Of a stretch of DNA of 41,892 nt, positions 1 through 7,764 are shown in pieces. Every line of letters begins with the position of its first letter. The stretch's first letter is position 1. Below the pieces are notes generated by a model. That model was given only the letters and a program-made list of their open reading frames with translations, was not told the DNA's origin and did no database searches. The DNA is from Treponema sp. (GTDB lineage Bacteria > Spirochaetota > Spirochaetia > Treponematales > Treponemataceae). The position numbers and the translations under genes are program-made. The stretch is taken from positions 1 to 41,892 of the forward strand of contig JAAYNH010000002.1 in the NCBI GenBank assembly GCA_012520945.1, given 5' to 3'.

Positions 1-1488
1 TGAAATATCCCAAAGTGTATCTCCCCAACGAATACGATGAATTATATTTTTGGGCTTTTCTACAGGTGCAGGCACAACAGGTTCAACAACAGTTGTTTCA
101 ACTTTTACAATTTCTTCAACCTTTGCTTCTTCAACAGATGCTTGTACAACTGAATTGTCAACAACAGGTTCCGTTTCTACTAATGGCATAGTTGAAACAA
201 AAGGATCCGAAACATTTTCAACAACTGTTTCTTTTTCTACTTTAGAATTTTTCCCGGTTAAAAATACTTTTACAGGACTAAAAAATAAAAGCAACAAAAG
301 AACAATCACACAAATTGCTGCACATAAAATACAAATTGTTACAGGAACGGTAGTTTTTCTCACAACCTCATCTCCTTCACTATCATTTTCCACATTTTCT
401 ATGCGGTCTTCATCATATAAATCAGTAAAACTAATTGCAGGACTTGGAATATTATCTTCAAAATCATCATCAAAGTCAAATAATCGCTCAGTCTCTTCAT
501 TTTCTGAATTTTCGGCAAAACCGGTTATTTCTGTAGGCACCGGAATATCGTCAAAATTCGGCAATTCATCTTCAATCAATATTGAGTTTTCATCTTCAGA
601 AATTGTATCTGTTTCATCAAAATTCGGCATATCAAAATCAGGCATTTCAGCTTCATCAAAATCTGCCGTTTTTTCTGTTGTTTCGTCATCGGATTCAATT
701 TCATCAAAAACAGGCATATCAAAATCAGGTTCATCTGTTGATGAAATATCATCTATTGTTAAATCTTTTTCATCAGAAATAGTAAAATCGTTTTCACCAT
801 CTGAATCAACATTTATTTCAAAATCTTCAGTCTCAATATCTAATTTTTCTTCTTCAATATCTAATATATCTTGTTCAATATCTTCAACAGTTTCTGTTGG
901 AAAATCATCATCAAAAATATTAACAACAGGCTCATCAATAAGATTAAAAGCATCTTCTATTTTTTTTTCAGCAGTATCTTCTATAATATTATCTATATTA
1001 TCTTCCATTAATAAATCTTCTTCAACGGAAAAATCCTCAATATTATCTTCCATAACCGTAACATCTTCAATTACATCGGCTTCAACATCTTCAAAAATTA
1101 TATCATTTGAAATTTCAGATAATGTAAAATCACTTTCCGTTAACTCATCCTGAGGTAATGAAATAAGAGATGTTTGTTTTTTTGCATAGCCACCGGATTC
1201 AGGATCGGAAACTTCGGCTGTTATATTATCATTTTCATCAATAGAAATTGAAAATGAAATACTATGTTCTTTTTTTTCTCGCGGTAAAAGATTTTCAATG
1301 ACTAATGTATCCATATAAACAGCATCATCCATAGTTGCTGTTGGAGAACGATAAAGATTTACTTGCACTGTGGTTTGATTATCACGTGCTGTTGTCAAAT
1401 CCAGATATTTTTTCGCAGGAATACCTTCTGTCAAAATTGGATAAAAAGAACCGTCTGCTAATTTGATACCAATAGTTTCGTTTGCCAT
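1..1488 (-). CDS. Hsp70 substrate-binding-like domain, transmembrane, LysM protein (3' end cut by window)
   Basis: 496 codons are visible before the window edge. Residues 1-105 resemble the beta-sandwich substrate-binding domain of DnaK: a TTARDNQTTVQVNLYR stretch matches the family's T-A-D-N-Q-..-V block, followed by an ISFSISIDENDNITAEV strand pair like DnaK's ID-x-(D/N)GIL-V-A. No ATPase domain precedes it. Residues 110-375 are very acidic, with repeated FDMP/FDE units. A single hydrophobic helix follows at about 378-402, then a Val/Glu/Pro-rich linker and the start of a LysM motif (HRIRWGDTLWDIS) at the edge. This predicts a cytoplasmic chaperone-like head and a periplasmic wall-binding tail. 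The ATG at 1488 has AAGGGG just upstream. The gene diverges from the TPR gene at 1593. The domain reading is from motifs only; the function is unknown. Confidence 0.8.
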   Translation of the reverse strand, partial: MANETIGIKLADGSFYPILTEGIPAKKYLDLTTARDNQTTVQVNLYRSPTATMDDAVYMDTLVIENLLPREKKEHSISFSISIDENDNITAEVSDPESGGYAKKQTSLISLPQDELTESDFTLSEISNDIIFEDVEADVIEDVTVMEDNIEDFSVEEDLLMEDNIDNIIEDTAEKKIEDAFNLIDEPVVNIFDDDFPTETVEDIEQDILDIEEEKLDIETEDFEINVDSDGENDFTISDEKDLTIDDISSTDEPDFDMPVFDEIESDDETTEKTADFDEAEMPDFDMPNFDETDTISEDENSILIEDELPNFDDIPVPTEITGFAENSENEETERLFDFDDDFEDNIPSPAISFTDLYDEDRIENVENDSEGDEVVRKTTVPVTICILCAAICVIVLLLLLFFSPVKVFLTGKNSKVEKETVVENVSDPFVSTMPLVETEPVVDNSVVQASVEEAKVEEIVKVETTVVEPVVPAPVEKPKNIIHRIRWGDTLWDIS

Positions 1489-1557
1489 ATTTTACCCCTT
1501 CATAACATTTTATCATGATTGCAAGTTTATTTCAACTTTTTTTTAAAATTTTAGTTA

Positions 1558-1586
1558 TAGACAAAACCATATAAAAAAGGCATAAT
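1558..1586 (+). promoter_or_regulatory. Promoter of TPR gene, predicted leaderless
   Basis: TAGACA (1558-1563) and CATAAT (1581-1586) are separated by 17 bp. The A of the ATG at 1593 is the seventh base after the -10, which is where transcription would start. An AAAAAAGG run ends 12 bases before the ATG, too far for a normal Shine-Dalgarno. Confidence 0.5.
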
Positions 1587-1592
1587 AAATTT

Positions 1593-2954
1593 ATGGATAA
1601 TTATATTTCCATCTTAACAGCGGTTTTAGTTGCTCTTGTTTTTATTATTTTGCTAAGTTTTGCTCTAAAATCAGGTAAAAAAAACAAATCCGGTGGCACG
1701 CAAAGATCTCGACAATTAATTATTAGAGATGCTACAAAAAAATTAGCCCAAGATCCTCATAACATATCAGTGTTAACGGAAATTTCAAACTTATATTTTC
1801 GTGAACATGCTTGGGATAAAGCCTTTCCGTATTTTCAAACTTTATATGCACTTTCAACAGCTCATCCGGAAATTGACCAAGTAGATGTAAGTATTAAATA
1901 TGCCATTTGTGCCGTAAAGCTCGGCAAAATTCCCGAGGCATTCAAAGCATTATTTATGGCACGTCAAACACGACCCGATCATTTTGATGTTAATTTTTAC
2001 ACCGGTCAAGCATATTTTCTAAATAAAGATTATGAAAAGTCCATTCCTTTTTTTAAAAAAGCTATAATTGCTAATCAAGAAGTGTCGGATACATATAAAT
2101 TTTTAGCCCAAGCACTTTATAATTTACACAGATATAAAGAAAGTTTGCCATATTTTAAAAGAGCATTAGATGCAAATCCTGAAAATCGTGAATTAATGTT
2201 TCAAATGGCAGATGTTTTTAATGAAACCGGAAATGTAGATAGAGCCTTGAAAATTTTTATACATATGAGACCTGACCCTGAATTTGGAGCAAGGGCTTGT
2301 TTAGCGGCAGGAATAATTCATGCAAATAATAATCAATTAGAACTTGCAATTCAAGACTTAGAAATCGGCACAAAACACATTGATGCTCCCTTAGAAATGT
2401 TAACAAATATTCGCTATCGTTTAGCCTTGTGCTATTTAAAAAACAATAATTTAACTCAAGGCTTGCATTATTTAAAAGAAATTCAAGTTACCGTGCCTAA
2501 TTATAAAGATGTTTATCAATTAATAAATAGATACCAAGAGTTAAACCAAAATAAAAATTTACAAACATATCTAATGGCCGGAAACAGTGACTTCGTTGCT
2601 TTGTGTCGCAAAATAGTTGTAAGTTATTACAAACGTTCAAGAGTTAAAATCGTTAATATTTCCGTGCAGGCGGAATTTACAGAAGTTCTTACAGAAGTTG
2701 ACACGGATAAATGGGAAGATAGCGTAATTTTTCGCTTTTACAGAACGACAGGCTCCACAGGGGAACTTTTTGTCAGAGATTTACATGCAAAGCTTCGTGA
2801 AACAAAAGCAGGTAAAGGAATTTGTTTTTCCGCCGGCACATATACTGATGAAGCGCGAAAATATATTGAAGGACGCCCCATTGATTTAATTGAAAAAGCA
2901 AGCTTAGTAAAAATGCTAGCGACACTAGATTCTACATTAGCCATAAAATTATAG
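1593..2954 (+). CDS. Membrane-anchored TPR protein with degenerate Mrr-like C-terminal domain
   Basis: 453 residues. One N-terminal membrane helix (about 5-26) is followed by a basic stretch, so the body is probably cytoplasmic. TPR-type helical repeats fill about 40-330, clearest where KSIPFFKKAI and ESLPYFKRAL end two repeats. The last 120 residues resemble the Mrr-type restriction endonuclease fold: a strand region SVIFRFYR, a helix, then GICFSAGTYTDEARKYIEG and RPIDLIEKASLVKML, like the G-I-x-x-T-x-G-x-(F/Y)-T-x-E-A and P-I-x-L-I-D-G-x-x-L blocks of Mrr. The Q-x-K catalytic strand is replaced by FRFYR, so nuclease activity is doubtful. I infer a scaffold protein whose tail keeps the fold only. 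It converges on rsmG with 19 bases between. Confidence 0.75.
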   Translation: MDNYISILTAVLVALVFIILLSFALKSGKKNKSGGTQRSRQLIIRDATKKLAQDPHNISVLTEISNLYFREHAWDKAFPYFQTLYALSTAHPEIDQVDVSIKYAICAVKLGKIPEAFKALFMARQTRPDHFDVNFYTGQAYFLNKDYEKSIPFFKKAIIANQEVSDTYKFLAQALYNLHRYKESLPYFKRALDANPENRELMFQMADVFNETGNVDRALKIFIHMRPDPEFGARACLAAGIIHANNNQLELAIQDLEIGTKHIDAPLEMLTNIRYRLALCYLKNNNLTQGLHYLKEIQVTVPNYKDVYQLINRYQELNQNKNLQTYLMAGNSDFVALCRKIVVSYYKRSRVKIVNISVQAEFTEVLTEVDTDKWEDSVIFRFYRTTGSTGELFVRDLHAKLRETKAGKGICFSAGTYTDEARKYIEGRPIDLIEKASLVKMLATLDSTLAIKL

Positions 2955-2973
2955 GCAATAAATTTTCGTTTGT

Positions 2974-3657
2974 TTATTTTTTTATAATTACCAAATTCCG
3001 TTCTGTGTTTTCCAAAAAAGGCACAAAGAGATTATTCACCGTATAATACGGAACGATTGTACTAATTGTAGACATTTCTTCAGCAATTTTATCAAACTTT
3101 GCTTTATATGCAGCTAAAAAACCATCGTTTTTTACTATTTTAAGCAAGTTTTTTATCATTTTTTTGTCCAAAGGTTTAAAAGCTCGAAAAACAGCAATGT
3201 CCGTAAAATTTTTTTCAACACGTTCCAATTCGCTATTTAAAACCGTAACATTTTTTAGTCCTAAAAGTGCAATGCAATTTTCCAAAAATGCACAACGCCG
3301 GCTCATACGTTCAATTAATGTAAATTTAACTTTTTCAGGAAATAAAATACTAAACAAAACTGATAGAGGAATACCCGGTAAACCGGCTCCGGAACCAACA
3401 TCACAAATGTGAACTTTTTGTGAGTTTTCAAATGACACAGAACATTTTTCAATCAAGTCAAAAACACTTTTCCATGCAGAAAGGCTATCTAAAATATGGC
3501 GCACTTCAATTTCTTCACGTGTTGTTGCACCAACTAGATCATAAGATGAATTAAATAATTCCAGTTCATCAATATATCTACTCAAAATTTCTTTTACCGT
3601 TTCCAAATATTCTTGAGGAATATTTAATCCAATTAAACCATCTTTTAATTTTCCCAT
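2974..3657 (-). CDS. rsmG: 16S rRNA (guanine-527-N7) methyltransferase RsmG (GidB)
   Basis: 227 residues, the usual size for RsmG. The SAM-binding motif HICDVGSGAGLPGIPLSVL (near residues 80-98) is diagnostic, with an RHILDSLSAW block before it and TLIERMSRRCAFLENC after it, both typical of the family. The enzyme methylates the 16S rRNA 530 loop in the cytoplasm and loss gives low-level streptomycin resistance in other bacteria. The ATG at 3657 has AAAAGGA seven bases upstream. It is the last gene of a minus-strand pair with the ABC exporter at 3741, with 83 bases between, so the two may be co-transcribed. Confidence 0.95.
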   Translation of the reverse strand: MGKLKDGLIGLNIPQEYLETVKEILSRYIDELELFNSSYDLVGATTREEIEVRHILDSLSAWKSVFDLIEKCSVSFENSQKVHICDVGSGAGLPGIPLSVLFSILFPEKVKFTLIERMSRRCAFLENCIALLGLKNVTVLNSELERVEKNFTDIAVFRAFKPLDKKMIKNLLKIVKNDGFLAAYKAKFDKIAEEMSTISTIVPYYTVNNLFVPFLENTERNLVIIKK

Positions 3658-3740
3658 TACAAATCCTTTTTTTTACTTATTTTTTACATCCAAAAAAATA
3701 TCGAACTTTATCAATTGTTTAGAAAAAATAATCATAACTT

Positions 3741-5480
3741 TTATCCGTGTTGTGCTTCATATAATTTACTATAAATTCCACCGGAGGCAATTAACTCAGC
3801 ATGTGTACCTATTTCACTAATACCTTCATCACTAACAACAGCTATTTTATCCGCATTACTTATTGTAGAAAGACGATGTGCTATTACAAAAGTTGTGCGT
3901 CCTTTAATTAATTCATCGAACGATGACTGAATTTGCAATTCCGTTTCAGTATCCAATGCACTTGTCGCTTCATCTAAAATTAAAATTGGCGGATTTTTCA
4001 GAAATATTCTTGCAATGCTTATTCGTTGTTTTTGGCCACCGGAAAGACGTATCCCCCGTTCACCAACAATTGTGTCATAACCGTCACTCATTTTCATAAT
4101 TTCATCGTGAATTTTTGCACGTTTTGCCGCTTCAATAATTTCTTCATCAGTTGCATCAGCTTTTCCATATGCAATATTTTCTTTAACACTTGTTGCAAAT
4201 AAAAAAACATCTTGCTGAACAATACCAATATTTTTTCGCAAACTCTTTAGAGTAAAATCACGAATATCAGTATCGCCTATTTTAATTGAACCACTTGAGA
4301 TTTCATAAAAACGCGGGATTAAATTACATAATGATGTTTTACCTCCGCCACTGGGACCAACAAGAGCAATTGTTTTACCGGCTCGTACATGAAGATTAAC
4401 ATTACTTAAAACATTAACACTATCATTATATGAAAATTTTACGCCTGAAAAAACAATATCGCCCATTCCTGCATTTTCACGCGTAAGTTCAATTGCATTA
4501 TCTTTTTCAGGTGTTTCATCGTTAGTACGCATTAATTCAACAAATCTCATAAAACCGGCAGATCCTGTCGTCAAAAGTTCGGCAAAATTTGTCATACGAC
4601 GAATCGGTTGTAAAAATGCTGCAACAAAAAGGTTTGCCGCAACAATATCGGAAATTTGCATTTTTTCTTGCATAATCATATAACCGCCAACAGCTAAAAC
4701 TACTACATACAAAATATGTGTAAAAAATTCTATGCGAAAATGAAAGCCGGCAAATGCCTTATGTGTTGATACTTTTGCATTCATATATTCATCATTATGT
4801 TTTTTGAATTTTTCATTTTCGTAATTTTCATTTGTAAAAACTTTTGTAACGCGAATTCCTGAAATACTTGACTCTATTGATGAGTTTATTTCTGCTGTTT
4901 TTTCTTTTACTTTTTTTTGAGTTGAACTCATTTTTTTGCGACTTTTTGCAGTGAAAAAAAGCATCAACGGAATTATTGTGTAAACAATCACTGCTAATTC
5001 CCAACGAATTGTAAGCATAATTATAAATGAACCGATAAATGTAACGATTGAAATAAGTATATCTTCCGGTCCATGATGAGCTAATTCTGTAATATCAAAC
5101 AAATCATATGTTACGCGACTCATTAAATGACCTGTTCGATGCTTATCAAAAAAACTATAAGATTGTTTTTCCACATGTGCAAATGCATCACGACGCATAT
5201 CGGTTTCAACAAGTAAACCGAATCTATGACCCCAATATGTTACAATATATGATGCTGTAGAACGAAGTAAATACAGTGCAATCATAATGGCAATCAACAC
5301 AAAAAAAAAGCTGTACATTTTTTGTGGCAAAAATTTTTCTAATGTTATTTTACTCAAAACAGGAAATGCCAAATCTACGGTTGCATAAACAAGAGCAAAA
5401 AACATATCCACAAAAAATATTTTTAAATGCGGTTTATAATACGAAAAAAATATTTTTACGGGAGAGTCATTATAATTCAT
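3741..5480 (-). CDS. MsbA/MDR-type ABC exporter half-transporter
   Basis: 579 residues, the normal length of a half-transporter with fused membrane and ATPase domains. Membrane segments lie in about 20-300, with a QKKVKEKTAEINSSIESSISG coupling-helix region. The ATPase domain has Walker A GPSGGGKTS (near 367), Q-loop GIVQQDVFLF, signature [10 protein letters not shown], Walker B ILILDEATSALD and switch histidine in VIAHRLST. All catalytic residues are present. Such proteins export lipids, lipid-linked sugars, peptides or drugs as dimers; a homodimer is likely because no partner gene is adjacent. The substrate cannot be read from sequence. No Shine-Dalgarno precedes the ATG; see its promoter entry. 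Confidence 0.93.
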   Translation of the reverse strand: MNYNDSPVKIFFSYYKPHLKIFFVDMFFALVYATVDLAFPVLSKITLEKFLPQKMYSFFFVLIAIMIALYLLRSTASYIVTYWGHRFGLLVETDMRRDAFAHVEKQSYSFFDKHRTGHLMSRVTYDLFDITELAHHGPEDILISIVTFIGSFIIMLTIRWELAVIVYTIIPLMLFFTAKSRKKMSSTQKKVKEKTAEINSSIESSISGIRVTKVFTNENYENEKFKKHNDEYMNAKVSTHKAFAGFHFRIEFFTHILYVVVLAVGGYMIMQEKMQISDIVAANLFVAAFLQPIRRMTNFAELLTTGSAGFMRFVELMRTNDETPEKDNAIELTRENAGMGDIVFSGVKFSYNDSVNVLSNVNLHVRAGKTIALVGPSGGGKTSLCNLIPRFYEISSGSIKIGDTDIRDFTLKSLRKNIGIVQQDVFLFATSVKENIAYGKADATDEEIIEAAKRAKIHDEIMKMSDGYDTIVGERGIRLSGGQKQRISIARIFLKNPPILILDEATSALDTETELQIQSSFDELIKGRTTFVIAHRLSTISNADKIAVVSDEGISEIGTHAELIASGGIYSKLYEAQHG

Positions 5481-5486
5481 ATGAAT

Positions 5487-5515
5487 AATATATCATATTT
5501 TTTAAAAAAAGTAAG
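5487..5515 (-). promoter_or_regulatory. Promoter of ABC exporter, predicted leaderless, extended -10
   Basis: On the minus strand TGATATATT (extended -10, hexamer at 5492-5487) ends six bases before the ATG at 5480, so the A is the seventh base. CTTACT at 5515-5510 is a weak -35 at 17 bp spacing. There is no Shine-Dalgarno. Confidence 0.5.
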
Positions 5516-5556
5516 TATACATATTTTATCCAAATATATAACAAAAATGTAACCTC

Positions 5557-5585
5557 TTGCAAAAAGTTTTCATCTTCTTTATTCT
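5557..5585 (+). promoter_or_regulatory. Promoter of uppP, predicted leaderless
   Basis: TTGCAA (5557-5562), 17 bp, TATTCT (5580-5585), and the A of the ATG at 5592 is the seventh base after the -10. No Shine-Dalgarno lies before the start. Confidence 0.55.
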
Positions 5586-5591
5586 ATACAT

Positions 5592-6404
5592 ATGACAATT
5601 TTTCAAAGTATTTTTTTAGGCATATTACAAGGTGTAGCAGAATTTTTACCAATTTCATCTTCCGGTCATTTAATTGTAGCACAAAAACTTTTTGACTTAA
5701 ATGAGGTACCTTTAATTTTTGATGTATTATTACACTTAGCAACTTTGTTTGCTGTATTACTCGTTTTTAGAAAAAAAATAACATCTCTTTTTGCCAGTTT
5801 ATGGCGTTTTGTTACAAAAAATACAACAGAAGATGATGCACAAAATTTAAGCATGATTGTTGCAATTCTTGTGGCCTCTTTTATAACAGGCGTTTTTGGA
5901 ATAATAATAGGAAAAATAATTCCGGATTTACCAATTCAAATTGTGTTTTGCGGATTTTTAATAACAAGTGCACTTTTGATTTTTTCTTCAATCATGTCAA
6001 AAAAACAAAAAGAACAAAACAAAGGTTTTCAAAAAATTACAATTAAACAAGGACTCTTCGTTGGTTTAATTCAAGGCATAGGAGTTTTACCCGGCATTAG
6101 TCGTTCAGGTTCAACAATTTCTGCCACTCTTTTTTGTGGCATAGACAGGAGTACTGCCGGCGAGTTTTCTTTTTTGCTTTCTATTCCTGCCATTATTGGA
6201 GCTTTTATTTTAGAAGCAAAAGATTTAACAATCTTGTCTCAAACAGTTTCTCCACTTCCTTTATTTATTGGTTGCTCAGTAGCCTTTGTCTCAGGCTTGC
6301 TTTCTCTAAAGTTTTTACTCAAACTAATCAAAAAAGGAAAACTCGAATATTTTGCATTCTATTTAATTCCATTAGCCGTATTAGGTTTAATTTTTATAAA
6401 TTGA
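5592..6404 (+). CDS. uppP: Undecaprenyl-diphosphatase UppP (BacA family)
   Basis: 270 residues, strongly hydrophobic with about eight predicted membrane segments, as in the BacA family. Both family signatures are intact: EFLPISSSGHL near residues 17-27 and GVLPGISRSGSTI near 163-175, which hold the glutamate, serine, histidine and arginine residues needed for catalysis. The enzyme removes a phosphate from undecaprenyl diphosphate at the inner membrane, recycling the lipid carrier for peptidoglycan and surface glycans. Over-expression gives bacitracin resistance in other bacteria. It diverges from the ABC exporter at 5480 with only 111 bases between; both starts appear leaderless, so the region is packed with promoter elements. 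Confidence 0.96.
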   Translation: MTIFQSIFLGILQGVAEFLPISSSGHLIVAQKLFDLNEVPLIFDVLLHLATLFAVLLVFRKKITSLFASLWRFVTKNTTEDDAQNLSMIVAILVASFITGVFGIIIGKIIPDLPIQIVFCGFLITSALLIFSSIMSKKQKEQNKGFQKITIKQGLFVGLIQGIGVLPGISRSGSTISATLFCGIDRSTAGEFSFLLSIPAIIGAFILEAKDLTILSQTVSPLPLFIGCSVAFVSGLLSLKFLLKLIKKGKLEYFAFYLIPLAVLGLIFIN

Positions 6405-6421
6405 TTTTAATCATTTTTTAA

Positions 6422-6450
6422 TACATAAATTTTTATTTTAATGATATAGT
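6422..6450 (+). promoter_or_regulatory. Extended -10 promoter of secreted-protein/two-component operon, predicted leaderless
   Basis: TGATATAGT (6442-6450) is an extended -10. The A of the ATG at 6457 is the seventh base after it. The -35 at 17 bp (TACATA, 6422-6427) is weak, as extended -10 promoters allow. No Shine-Dalgarno is present. Confidence 0.5.
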
Positions 6451-6456
6451 ATTATC

Positions 6457-7107
6457 ATGAAAAGAATATTAGTATTAATTTTAATCACATTATGTGTTAG
6501 TGCATTTGCACAAAATGATTTGCGTAAAAAAACTGAGAGTAAACCAAATAATTTTACACAGCAAATTAACAAACATAACGAAGAAAAAAACCAAAAGCGT
6601 TTTTTTTCACAAACACAAGATCGCGTTCCTTTTAAGGAAAAACCACTTACTGCCCCAAATAAAGAAAATGAAAATTTTATTCCTTTTAGAGGCAAACGCG
6701 TACCTATTGAAAAAAAGATTGACAGTTCTGTTCATAAAATTTCAATTCATGAAACCTCTCTAAATAAATCAGATAATTACACTTTGAAATTTTCTTTTAC
6801 TTCAACTATCAATCCTCTTGAGTTTTCAAAAAACAAAATTTACGTAAACGATGTTTTGATTGAAGATTTATCAAACTTAAAATATAATAAAATTGGAACA
6901 GAAGTTTTTTTACCAATTGAAAAAGATGTTTTGACAAATAATAATAATGAAGTTATAATTTTAATTGAAGATGTTAAAGGAGATAAAACTAAATATAATT
7001 TAGGTAATTCACAAGTTTGGGCAAAAGACAATCATATAAAAACACGCCCAAAAATTATAAGCGATTTGGAGACAAGGCATAGGGAAAATTTATGCCCAAA
7101 ATTTTAA
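6457..7107 (+). CDS. Secreted protein of unknown function, first gene of a two-component operon
   Basis: 216 residues. A signal peptide ends near residue 19-20 (hydrophobic core, then SAFAQ), so the mature protein is periplasmic or surface-exposed. Residues 20-90 are lysine- and asparagine-rich and probably disordered. Residues 92-195 alternate short hydrophobic strands and polar turns, suggesting an immunoglobulin-like beta fold; this is inferred from pattern only. I recognise no family. Its last 16 bases overlap the start of the response regulator gene at 7092, so the two are translated together. That placement suggests an accessory or sensor-linked role for the kinase at 7765. Confidence 0.7.
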   Translation: MKRILVLILITLCVSAFAQNDLRKKTESKPNNFTQQINKHNEEKNQKRFFSQTQDRVPFKEKPLTAPNKENENFIPFRGKRVPIEKKIDSSVHKISIHETSLNKSDNYTLKFSFTSTINPLEFSKNKIYVNDVLIEDLSNLKYNKIGTEVFLPIEKDVLTNNNNEVIILIEDVKGDKTKYNLGNSQVWAKDNHIKTRPKIISDLETRHRENLCPKF

Positions 7108-7760
7108 TAATTGAAGATGAAATTAATATAGCTACTTTTATTAAACGCGAACTGGAACATGAAGGTTATAAAACAGAAATTGCTACAGATGGCAAAGTTG
7201 GTTTTATGGCCTTTGAAAATAATTCTTTTGATTTAATTTTACTAGACATAATGTTACCGGAAATAAACGGCATTGAAGTTTTGCGCCGTATACGAAAAAC
7301 ATCATCCATTCCTGTAATTTTAGTAACCGCCCGCACTGAAACATTGGATAAAGTTTATGGCTTGGATTCCGGTGCAGATGATTACATTGCAAAGCCGTTT
7401 GCAATTGAAGAATTACTTGCAAGAATTCGAGCACTTTTAAGACGAACAGAAAAATCTATCACCGATATTATTCAACACAAAGAATTAAAAATGAATTTGG
7501 CAAAACATGAAGTGTATGTAAATGACAAACAAGTAAATTTAACACGTACTGAATTTTTATTATTGCAAACTTTACTTCAAAATAAAAATAATGTTATTTC
7601 AAGAGAAAAAATAATTAATTCAGTATGGGGAGAAAATCACTATATTGATGATAATTCTGTTGATGTTTACATTCGTTATCTTCGATTAAAAATTGATGAA
7701 GAATTTGGAACAAACTTTATTACAACCGTTCGAGGAGTAGGTTACACAATTAAAGATTAA
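7092..7760 (+). CDS. OmpR/PhoB-family response regulator
   Basis: 222 residues. The receiver domain (1-118) has the acidic pair E8-D9, phospho-acceptor D52, T79 and K101, all intact. The C-terminal winged helix (about 128-220) shows the family pattern LTRTEFLLLQTL, then VISREKIINSVWG and DVYIRYLRLKID ending TVRGVGYTI. It binds DNA as a dimer when phosphorylated. It starts inside the end of the upstream secreted-protein gene, with AGGGA before the ATG, and is followed after four bases by its kinase. The regulated genes cannot be told from the sequence. Confidence 0.95.
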   Translation: MPKILIIEDEINIATFIKRELEHEGYKTEIATDGKVGFMAFENNSFDLILLDIMLPEINGIEVLRRIRKTSSIPVILVTARTETLDKVYGLDSGADDYIAKPFAIEELLARIRALLRRTEKSITDIIQHKELKMNLAKHEVYVNDKQVNLTRTEFLLLQTLLQNKNNVISREKIINSVWGENHYIDDNSVDVYIRYLRLKIDEEFGTNFITTVRGVGYTIKD

Positions 7761-7764
7761 AGAC

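Noticed and set aside
50..1153. 367-codon open frame on the plus strand, serine/threonine-rich
   Set aside because: It lies opposite the clear minus-strand gene with Hsp70-like, membrane and LysM parts. Its Ser/Ile/Thr repeats are the mirror of acidic Glu/Asp codons, and it has no ribosome site.
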